From: Macrocybe gigantea
Taxonomy: Eukaryota > Basidiomycota > Agaricomycetes > Agaricales > Callistosporiaceae
Reading direction: 5' to 3'
Length of the DNA: 64,000 nt
NCBI GenBank assembly: GCA_011319805.1
Contig: SJRY01000143.1
Coordinates: 418,780 to 482,779 of the forward strand
Under the pieces are notes generated by a model. The model ran no database searches. It was not told the origin of the DNA and saw only the letters and a list, made by a program, of their open reading frames with translations. Below, in pieces: positions 10,720-18,424 of this stretch (within the stretch, counting starts at the first letter, position 1; the number at the start of each line of letters is the position of its first letter). A program made the position numbers and the translations under genes.

Positions 10720-11316
10720 TTATGCAGTGCTTCGGCGGATTGGTCCTCTGAAGGGATTCGGTGGTTTCGTTCCTGTGTGTCCTTGACTCTGGTGTCGTTC
10801 TCGTTGGTTCTGTCGTACGCTCTGTGCGTCGTGCCCTCTCTGTATCAGTATGTCTTCCTCCTGTGTTCGGCGATTATAGTTCTCGATCTGTTGTCGCCTA
10901 AAATCTCGGGCTTGTGTTCGTTCTTCTCTCGTTTTCTTGCGGATGGGTTCGTCCTCTTCTTCGGCAAGAAGATTCTGGTCTGACCACAGCTCTTCTGGGC
11001 TTATCCCGTATTCTCCTTCTAGGAAGAGTTCTGCAATGAGTTGTGCTGCTCCTTCGCTGAGGATCTCAGCGGGCTCGTCTGTGGTGGTGAAGGCAAACTC
11101 TCTCAGAAATGCCTGTTCTTCGTCGTCGCTACTTGGTGTAGGCGTGCGCTCTCTCTTTCGTTTGTTTGGATTGCTAGTGTCTCTGCGGATGGCGTGGACT
11201 GTCTCTGCGAATGGCGTGGACTGCAATGTCTGGTCTACTTCTCTGAGCCAAGTGCTCTCGTCGCTCGTGCTAGTGCTCGCTGGGTCGGCGACCGCTTGTC
11301 GTCGAATGTTGATCAA
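10720..11316 (-). CDS. Gypsy-1 gag-A: N-terminal gag ORF without ATG
   Basis: This is a frame of about 198 residues upstream of gag-B and in the same phase, ending in TAA (10720-10722). It is acidic with a basic patch (NKRKRERTPTPSSDDEEQ) and an Arg/Gln-rich end. I recognise no domain. The frame contains no ATG at all. Gypsy-4 has an ATG (54171) where Gypsy-1 and -2 read ACG, so that ATG may be a C-to-T change. Initiation could be at ACG in CACCACGTCA, or elsewhere by a near-cognate codon; the start given (TTG at 11316) is only the first near-cognate codon in the clearly conserved part. The product could be a gag leader fused to gag-B by readthrough. Confidence 0.6.
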   Translation of the reverse strand: MINIRRQAVADPASTSTSDESTWLREVDQTLQSTPFAETVHAIRRDTSNPNKRKRERTPTPSSDDEEQAFLREFAFTTTDEPAEILSEGAAQLIAELFLEGEYGISPEELWSDQNLLAEEEDEPIRKKTREERTQARDFRRQQIENYNRRTQEEDILIQRGHDAQSVRQNQRERHQSQGHTGTKPPNPFRGPIRRSTA

Positions 11317-11369
11317 GTCTTTGATAAAGCGTGACGTGGTGTGTGTGTGAGTCTGAGCGAGTCTCGACG

Positions 11370-11380
11370 AGGCTTAATAT
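11370..11380 (-). promoter_or_regulatory. self-complementary primer-binding site
   Basis: Two nt after the 5' LTR, the element reads ATATTAAGCCT. This is the exact reverse complement of AGGCTTAATAT inside the LTR (11458-11468), which lies about 27 nt after TATATAA, where the transcript should start. The 5' end of the RNA can therefore fold back and act as primer, as known for Tf1 of fission yeast, where the pairing is also 11 nt. The pair is conserved in Gypsy-2 (42527-42537 with 42615-42625) and in Gypsy-4 (PBS 54128-54138). Confidence 0.75.
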
Positions 11381-11382
11381 CT

Positions 11383-11702
11383 TGTTAGGCTAGACGAATC
11401 TCAGAAGGACTCGGGCAGACTAAGTGCGAGAGTGGTCTTGAGATGATGGCAAAAGGAATATTAAGCCTAGCGTTACTGGTACATCTGGGAGTCCTTATAT
11501 ACACTACAGTACTCGAGCACGGACCATGGGCTGCGCAATGCTGTGGACTGCGGATGAGTAAGACTGGAAGGAGATGACTCAGGATGACTAGGGAAGTGAG
11601 ATGACTCGATGGCTGCGCGCTGCGCAGCATGATGGGGGAGATAAGGGATGTGGGAAAGATAAGATAAGAAAATGAATAGTCCTTTGGGCGGCGTCTGTAA
11701 CA
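11383..11702 (-). repeat. Gypsy-1 5' LTR with promoter
   Basis: 320 bp. On the minus strand TATATAA is at 11501-11495 and the presumed RNA start AGGCTTAATAT at 11468-11458. The target duplication ACTTG follows at 11703-11707. It differs from the 3' LTR at two positions. Confidence 0.95.
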
Positions 11703-11707
11703 ACTTG

Positions 11708-12170
11708 TATTGTCCACTTCCATTTGGAAGGGACGTGCCAGAATTCAATCCGGCGCTGCTCACGTCAGCCTCCTTATAGGAATTTGGCTTGCCTGCTTCA
11801 TGAAAACGAAATGTGGAAGCGCCAATATATTTCTTGTTCCCAGAATTCTGGAACCAAGTGCTATGCATATCATCGTCAGCCTCCTTTCGAAGGCCGTCGG
11901 TGGTATAAAGGGGATGAAGCCCCAGAGGAACGTTCAGGCTTCGAGCGAACTCGTGAGCCTCGACTTGTATTGCCCACTTCCATTTGGAAGGGACGTGCCA
12001 GAATTCAATCCGGCGCTGCTCACGTCAGCCTCCTTTCGAAGGCCATCAGTGGTATAGAGGGGACGAAGTCCCAGGGGAACCTCCAGGCTCCAGGCAAACT
12101 CGTGAGCCTCGACTTGTATTGCCCACTTCCATTTGGAAGGGACGTGCCAGAATTCAATCCGGCGCTGCTC
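11708..12170 (-). repeat. tandem duplications inside LINE-B
   Basis: A segment of LINE ORF2, read here as CACGTCAGCCTCC...CGGCGCTGCT, occurs in successive copies ending at 11760, 12020 and about 12170. Two junctions (11760/11761 and 12020/12021) have the same chimeric sequence GCTGCTCACGTCAGCC, while intact LINEs read CATCGTCAGCC at the unit start. The middle copy (11761-12020) has an extra step, CAGCCTCCTT joined to ATAGGAATTTGG. Gypsy-1 sits in the first unit. Slippage or template switching is the likely cause. Confidence 0.75.
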
Positions 12171-14958
12171 GGACTCAGAGAGCCAAGCTTCCAGTGATGC
12201 ACAAAGTGCAATAGAATGCGACTGCACAGAGTGGGGGTTGCAATCGATGATGCGATTAATCACATTCATCGAATCCAGAAAGCACACGATGGAGTCAACT
12301 CCATCTTGTGCGATAGCCTTTTGGATTGCGATTCGCAACCCAATGAGCTCAGCATTGTCGCTCGTTGATTTACCAACTGGCTGACGAATCTCAGAGATCA
12401 GCCTGCCCTCGTGATAAACACGCGAAGCTGACACAGACTGCTTAAGTGGCACTTCTGCTTTCGCAGGCACGGAGCCATCACTACTCACATAAGAGCAATC
12501 ATGCTGGATCGAACACCGGAAAGTGTTTGATCTAGCGATGTGCGGTAAGCCTTGACCGAGTCCTCGTCTCAGCCCAGTAACTTATGGATCTCAAAGCAAC
12601 TGCCGAACTCATCGACAAGCCGCCTGCCCGGGTTATTTGCATCAGCAAAATAATCCGTGGTTAGAAAGAGTGGCGGTTTCAGATCCACCAAATCCTTGAG
12701 TGGGGACTTAAGCATAGCATGCTGTCTGTCTGACAAAGAAGCGAGATTTCTCACTTTAGATGGGTCACCCCCAACTGAGGCGGGCGTACTAATAGATCTG
12801 AGGGCATGTCTCAGATTGGAGTTAGCTAAGCGGGCAGACGAGCCGACTTTCAGCCTTTTAATGAACCCGCTGATAGGTTCGACGCAGGCCATTGTCTCAG
12901 CTGCACCCTCAGGAGTGGTGCGAAACTGTCCATTAATCCAAATGCATGCTTTGCGCTGCATTTGGCGTAGTTGTTTCAACAGTGCGACATTACGCATGCC
13001 ATTGAAGTTCCACAATAAACAGCCGTACGTTGCGATGGGATGCGCGCACGACAAGTAGAGAATGCGTTTCTGTTGAGGGGATAAGCCCCGAACAGAATTG
13101 CCCAACATTTGGAAGGCCCTGGCAGTAGTCAAGGCCTTCGTAGCGTAGAATCGAACATGCTCCTTGAAAGAGAGGCGCGCGTCCAAAAAGAAACCAAGGT
13201 ATCGCCAGACATCCTTGGGTCGAAGCGGGGTGTTGCCCGTGAATGGAACAAAACCCAAGTCAATAGACGGACGAGGGTCCATACTATTGCGCGAAAAGTG
13301 CTGTAATTCAGTCTTGTTGTGTTCTACAACAAGACCAAAGTCGGTGAAGAGGTTATGCACAGAGGCATAAGCCCTCTGCAGTTTCGGAACATTGTCCGAT
13401 GTGGATTTGGACTGAGCAATGATCAGTCCGTCATCGACGAATGACATGATTACTGGCATATCACCAGCTTTGTGATAAAGTTTCAGTACCGGCGCCAAGT
13501 AAAGCACTGACAATACTGGGGAGAGTGCAGAGCCTTGACCAACTCCCACGTCGGCATCGAACTCTGGAGAAATGGCACTACGCCAGGCATAGGAAGTTTT
13601 GCGCCCAACGAGATATGATTCAAAGAACTTTGACACCTGTCGTGCAAAGCCTCTGTGTTGAAGAATCTTCACCAACATACAATGGTTGAGTGAAGGAAAA
13701 TACTGAGTGACATCGAAAGCGATGACACTTGTTTTGAATCCCTTAGACCACCCCTGACGGATAATATGGGTAAGGAAGACCCCAGCATCCTCAGTTGAGT
13801 TCTGACGGATGCCGCCGAACTGCTTTGGATCGAAGACAGCAAATTTGGTCGCTTCGTACTGCATACGTCGCGCTAGCATCTTCTCGACGAGCTTGCCAAG
13901 GGTATTCAAAAGCACAATCGGACGAAAGGCTTTCGGGGTATCGTATGCAGGTTTGCCAGGTTTCGGAATGATAACCGACAAACTCTGCTTGAAGTAAGAG
14001 GGCCAGTGCCCAAATCTAGACACGCATTTGCAATGTTCAAGACAAATGCAGCTATGTGAGGAAATTTCACCAGCTGTTTGATGTGGCTCCAAGACAGATG
14101 GTCTGGTCCTGGTGCCGACGTATTGCTACAGGGCTCTAAGGACTCTCGGAGCTCGGTAGCAGAGAATGGGACCCAGTCTCGTACTGGATGCGCTTCAAGA
14201 TTGTTGAGGCGATCCAAATTAACTGTGCGATCAGACGCAGCATTATAAGACTTATCAAGCACATTCCAAAGCGCTTCGATAGAATTACAAGGCTGTCCCT
14301 GGAACGAGATAGCTTCGTAATCAGGTAGGGGTCTCTGCTTTGTCCATGCAGCTAGATCCCATGGACGACGAGACTTTTCTGCAACCTCCCTGATCCGTTG
14401 ATCAAAGAAGGCACGCTTAGCATCTTTGACAGCTCGCCGCCAGATGCGATGATCTCTTTCAGACCGGATTTGTCTGAAAGTATCAAGAGTCTCAGAGCAG
14501 TGTTGGTTCCACCAATCCTTGCTCCGTTTTGAAAGCTTGCATTCCTTAGAATGGAGATTCCAAGCTCGATCAATGGCCTTTGATAGTGTCGACAAGACGC
14601 TCTCGAGGTCGTTATTAGTCTCGATAGGGACAGTGTCCATTCCGAGAAGATCACCGGCAATATCGGATATAAACTCCGGCATGCTGTGCTTACTTAACGT
14701 TCATCGCTGGACAGATAGGTCCAGCAGAGGAACATCCAAAACAAGTGACAATGGGACATGGTCCGATGTCAGCTTGAGCGCATCAATCATGCGAGGATGG
14801 CAATCCCCACTATCAATGGGGATGAACATCAAGTCAATAACCGAGGGCCGAAGCTCGGGGTTATGTGAAATGAATGTCAGCCCAGGGTTGCTAGGTTCCG
14901 ACCATTCCAGACCGAGATCAAGAGCTGCATTACACAGCATCTCCCCTCGAGACCGCTG
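11934..14958 (-). pseudogene. LINE-B ORF2: partial endonuclease, RT, RNase H
   Basis: The endonuclease end lies at 14701-14958 (minus), RT at about 12580-14680 (QYFPSL, GQGSALSPVL, SFVDDGL) and RNase H at about 11990-12488 (SSDGS, FLDSMNV). Breaks are a TGA after the endonuclease (14698-14700), a frameshift near 14014 in the LDLGHWPSYF stretch, a CGA-to-TGA stop near 12570, a 1-nt deletion near 12520, and the duplicated tail. The enzyme role is as in LINE-A. This copy cannot make an active protein. Confidence 0.85.
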
Positions 14959-15486
14959 CATGTGGAAAGAGAAGTGAGCTTGACAAGTTGCAGACTTGTT
15001 AACCAAACCACTTACTGTACCAAAGGTGGAATTCTGTAGACAGAAAATGGGACTTGTAGGTACATAGTTTAGACAGTTCAGGTCAGGGGGAGGTGTTAGA
15101 AATGCCCCTCCTGTCCGGACTTGTGCATAGGACAGGACCCAGGCTATGTGCCTAGCAATGCACACAGCCTATAGCTGTGTGCGCAGCCTGTGGCTGCGTC
15201 TGCAGCAATGCACAGCACAAGCTGTGCATGCAGTAATGCGCAGTAAATGGCTGTGTCCGCAGCAGTGCACAGCCTACAGCTGTGCCCGCAGCAATGCGCA
15301 GCCTATGGCTGTGCACACAGCCTTCTACACGTATATATAGGTAGCACAGAGCGCCTTGAAGTCCCCAGTGTTCTCACTCAGGACTTTTAGGCAAGTACTT
15401 GTACATAACTCAATTACCAGTGTTCTCACTCAGGACTTCTAGGTTCTAAGGCTCGTCCAGAGTGTTCCCTGTGCCTAGTTTTAACA
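14959..15486 (+). mobile_element. Copia-type retrotransposon remnant: end of pol, polypurine tract, 3' LTR
   Basis: Bases 14985-15065 translate to ADLLTKPLTVPKVEFCRQKM, the hallmark end of Copia RNase H (ADxLTKPL...R..MGL). About 30 nt later comes the purine stretch AGGTCAGGGGGAGG (15080-15093). Directly after it starts an LTR with TGTTAG...TAACA ends (15094-15486). The upstream part of the element is lost at the LINE-B junction. Two in-frame TGA codons just before ADLLTKPL fit CpG decay. The LTR's right edge coincides with the start of LINE-C homology, so the Copia element was probably inserted in that LINE. Confidence 0.75.
15094..15486 (+). repeat. Copia 3' LTR with internal repeat array
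   Basis: 393 bp, TGTTAGAAAT...TTTTAACA. Between 15146 and 15325 it holds five or six imperfect units built on GCACAGCCTATAGCTGTGYGCGCAG, each partly palindromic. TATATATAG at about 15331-15340 is a likely promoter, and CAGTGTTCTCACTCAGGACTT is repeated at about 15366 and 15418. No second LTR is in the window. Confidence 0.65.
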
Positions 15487-16920
15487 GACTGGACTTATAT
15501 CATTTGCTGCTCATCATACAAGGATCCGCCTCGTGTGATGGCATATATTGACAACTGTTTACATCAGTTGCACCCCTCCCTTAGACATGATCTTGTTGAT
15601 AGTCATGACCTGATAGTCATTAGCTTCTCCACTCCTGGAGAGCCTCTGTTTCTTGCAAACGCCTACTCTGATGTAGATGGAAGTGCTATTCACTTGCTGC
15701 ATGACTGTGTGGAGCATCCTGACTTTCCCAACCTAACTTATTTGGGAGGGATTTCAACTGTCACTATAAACTCTGGGACGGAGTCCATATCTTGCAGCGT
15801 ACATGAGAAGAGATGCTGTGCAATGCAGCACTTGACCTTGGTCTTGACTGGTTGGAGCCATCTAATCATAGCCTGACCTTCATTTCACATAACCCGGACC
15901 TGCAGCCTTCAGTTATCAATTTGATGTTCATCCCTGTCGATGTGGTGGAGATGGCACTGGTCATTTGTGATGACCTGAGATTGACTTCGGACCACTATCC
16001 ATTGTTGCTCTCCTTAGATATTCCATTACTGGACCTTTCTAATTCATACTAGACTCTCCCAAAGGACAGTATGCCTGAGTTTATCTCTGACATTGCTAGT
16101 GATCTGCTCGGTATGGACTTGGTGCCAATCGAGTCACCAGATGACTTAGAGAGTATTGTTGAGACTCTCTCCAGGTCAGTCAATCATGCTTGGGACCTCC
16201 ACTCCAAGGAGTGCAAGCTATTGAAGCAGAGCAAAGGCTGGTAGAACCAGCATTGCTCTGAAACATTGGACACCTTCAGACAGACCTAGTCTGAAGGTGA
16301 CCATTGCATCTGGCATTGAGCTATTAAGGATGCTAATGCACCTTCTTTGATCAGCGAATCAAGGAGGTTGCGGAAAAGTCGCGACATCCATGCGATTTAG
16401 CTGCATGGATGAAGCAAAGGCTGCTCCCAGCCTATGAAGCTATTTCCTTTCAGGGATAACCTTATAATTCTATCGAGTTGCTGTGGAATGCACTCGATAA
16501 ATCCTATAATGCTGCGTCTGACTGACCAGTCAATTTGGACAAGCTTGATGACATCGAGCCTCATCCAATTTGGGACTGGGTCCCGTTTTCTGCTGCATAA
16601 CTCCAAGAGTCCTTAGAGCCCTGTAGCAATACCTCTGCTCTAGGACCTGATCATTTGTCCTGGGGCCATGTTAAGCAGCTTGTGAAATTTCCTCACATGG
16701 CTGATTTTGTCCTGAACATTGCTAACACATGTCTGGAACTGGGTCATTGGCCCTCTTACTTCAAGCAGAGCCTGTCGGTGATCATCAACAACCTCTTCAT
16801 AGACTTCAGTCTGGTTGTCGAGCATAACAAAACTGAGTTGCAGCACTTCTTGTGCAATAGTAAGGATCTCCATTCATGGGCAACACTCCCTTATGACCCA
16901 AGGATGTCTGGAGATACCTT
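15487..16920 (+). mobile_element. LINE-C, old and internally deleted
   Basis: It aligns with LINE-F from GATTGGACCTGCATC (20534) onward: endonuclease pieces at 15535-16052 (LANAYSD, TSDHYPLLL), then RT start to about 16780 (FPHMADFVLNIANTCL). It jumps straight to a later RT segment (NNLFIDFSLVVEHNKTELQHF), losing the catalytic palm. It is far more diverged than the other LINE copies, with many TAG/TGA codons at former CpG or TGG positions. No functional protein is possible. It ends in the poly(T) of LINE-D. Confidence 0.85.
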
Positions 16921-17008
16921 AGTTTTTTTTTTTTTTAAATCAACAATTTATAAAGCAGTGCTCAGTGGCAGTCCGCTTGTAAATACACAGAGGTATCTAC
17001 GATAAATA
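16921..17008 (-). mobile_element. LINE-D, 3' UTR stub
   Basis: The sequence starts with T(14), then AAATCAACAATTTATAAAGC and the reverse complement of the common LINE 3' end, about 75 nt in all. It is a severely 5'-truncated insertion on the minus strand into LINE-C. Confidence 0.8.
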
Positions 17009-17257
17009 CAAGAAGTTTAGGGCCCTCCAAGTGGAGGACCCTTATCACCATCTCCTTTGCAGGATAGGTGCTAGACTAACTGGTGGAATTCCATGTCTAG
17101 ACCCTGGAATCAACTTGGATTCAAAGCCTGGATTAGTTATCCAGGTGAACCAGCAGAGGATGAGTCCTCTCAGACTGGAGTCAGGGGACTGCCCTGGTCC
17201 GCCACAGTCCAAATTTTGGCCAGGGAGCAAGTTACCAAGAGGCCAAGTGAACAGGCG
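17009..17257 (-). repeat. R-related repeat, divergent subtype
   Basis: It begins GAAGTTTAGGGCCCTCCAAG, the same tail layout as R (GAAGTTTAG plus a GC hairpin) but with a different body. No ORF in it looks coding. It directly precedes a second, typical R tail at 17258. Confidence 0.45.
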
Positions 17258-17498
17258 AAGTTTAGCCCCCCCCTTGCAGGAGAGGCGGCTTACCCCAGCT
17301 TCAGACCCGACCCTCCATTGTACTATGGAGGCAGTCCGTTACCCGGGAGTTTCACACTTTGGATTCAACTTAAGCAGTTACCTAGGTGTATTATCCCAGA
17401 GATCACCGACAGAGGAGTTAGGTCTCTTGAGCCAAGGACTAGAGACTGTCCAGCCTTGCTATGGCCCAGCAGTGTTAGGGGCGTGACCCCCAGTCCTG
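17258..17498 (-). repeat. R repeat, copy split by LINE-E and LINE-F (first piece)
   Basis: It starts with the R tail (GAAGTTTAGCCCCCCC...) and runs through the AACTTAAGCAGTTACCTAGG and GTTAGGTCTCTTGAGCC segments shared with 32940-33010. It continues after LINE-E at 18050-18228, and a few bases (ACTAAC) resume after LINE-F at 24941. GACCCCCAGTCCTG (17485-17498) is the left target duplication of LINE-E. Confidence 0.75.
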
Positions 17499-18035
17499 AC
17501 TCCGTCCACATCATGACTCAGTGCCGCAACTGGCACAGGCCAACTGAACGCCAGTTTGACGCATTTGTGCATCACTGGTTTATCAAGTACCTCGCATCCA
17601 ACAAGGCGGCGGGAGCTTTTATCCCGGATCCAGGCAGCGGGTGACTGCCGCTCTGTAGCAGAGATTGCCCGGGCAACCTAGGCAATCTTAAAGCAGCAGG
17701 ACCAGCGACCGAAGCGCTGATCGAGCACTATGCGAACCGCAAACTTTGCGACAGCATCCGTTATAGGTCCTTTTGGACCTTTTACATGGAATTGACCACA
17801 ACTGGCCCTTCGGGGCTGGGGGACGGTGCTCAAGCAAGTGAGTATGCATGAACTCGGGTCTTTTAGCTCGAGCGCGGGCACGAGAGAACAGGGCATTGTA
17901 GCCCTCTATGTACTCTTCTTCAGTCTGGTTTGGATTGGACTCATCGTATTTATAGTAGGTACCGGTGTGTATTTACAAGCGGACTGCCATCGCGCACCGC
18001 TATATAAATTGTTGACTTAAAAAAAAAAAAAAAAA
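17499..18035 (+). mobile_element. LINE-E, short 5'-truncated LINE with 14-bp target duplication
   Basis: 537 bp consisting of the last part of ORF2 (the zinc knuckle region HVMTQCRNW onwards), the 3' UTR and a poly(A) to 18035. The duplication GACCCCCAGTCCTG is perfect at 17485-17498 and 18036-18049. This is a clean target-primed insertion into R. Confidence 0.93.
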
Positions 18036-18049
18036 GACCCCCAGTCCTG

Positions 18050-18228
18050 CCTTCCCATCCTCCAGCAGATAGTTTGCAGATCCATCACATGCATGGATCC
18101 CCATCTGTCTAAGGTCTCTGTCTTGCCACGTGCCTGCCAGACTGGCATCCGATATCACAGCAAGGTTACCCTTACTGAACGGGTCTGGATCTCCTTCTAC
18201 CAACTTAAGCAGGTGACGTACTGCAGTG
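18050..18228 (-). repeat. R repeat, second piece between LINE-E and LINE-F
   Basis: Continuation of the R copy: CCATCTGTCTAAGGTCTCTG, CATCCGATATCACAGCAAGG and, after a short internal deletion, GAACGGGTCTGGATCTCC. Its last 14 bases (18215-18228) are the left target duplication of LINE-F. Confidence 0.75.
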
Positions 18229-18424
18229 CGCTTCTCTTTCCACAACCCCCACTTGTAAACAACTGTAAACAACTCTCCCAAATCGCACTCCTCGTTCTAC
18301 AGTGACAATACTTGGGACGATCTTTGATCAGGTTGCAGATCCGGATACCTATATCCTTGAGCACTCTCCGTTCTTAAAATCGCGAAAATCGGCTGAAAAT
18401 CCACCGATTTATTAGAGTTTTTCA

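Larger units (their letters stand above)
5189..11702 (-). mobile_element. Gypsy-1, near-complete chromodomain Ty3/Gypsy retrotransposon
   Basis: The element is 6,514 bp, with 320-bp LTRs at both ends (TGTTAC...TAACA read 5'->3') and a 5-bp target duplication ACTTG (5184-5188 and 11703-11707). The two LTRs differ at two positions only, one of them a CpG transition, so insertion is recent. Order on the minus strand: LTR, self-complementary primer site, gag-A, TAA, gag-B, -1 frameshift site, protease, RT, RNase H, integrase, chromodomain, extra ORF3, polypurine tract, LTR. All pol breaks are 1-2 nt deletions relative to the sibling copies, and no CpG-type stop was found. Integrase plus chromodomain puts it in the chromoviruses; the priming signal resembles the Tf1/sushi group. 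Confidence 0.95.
11703..14958 (-). mobile_element. LINE-B, main part, minus strand, 5'-truncated
   Basis: This is the continuation of 4925-5188 on the other side of Gypsy-1. LINE homology stops at about 14958 inside the endonuclease domain (reading CAGCGGTCTCGAGGGGAG on the minus strand) and gives way to a Copia tail. That is typical 5' truncation. Sequence near 11708-12170 is internally duplicated. Confidence 0.9.

Noticed and set aside
9769..11350. Long plus-strand frames over gag (for example 9869-10324 and 10937-11350)
   Set aside because: They are antisense shadows of the gag frames. Their hydrophobic, Ser/Leu-rich composition is what reverse-complemented Gln/Glu/Lys codons give.
15094..15486. 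Solo LTR of Copia with its own target duplication
   Set aside because: The flanking 5-mers do not match (GGAGG against GACTG). The left side carries a purine tract and the end of a Copia RNase H, so it is the 3' end of an element, not a solo LTR.
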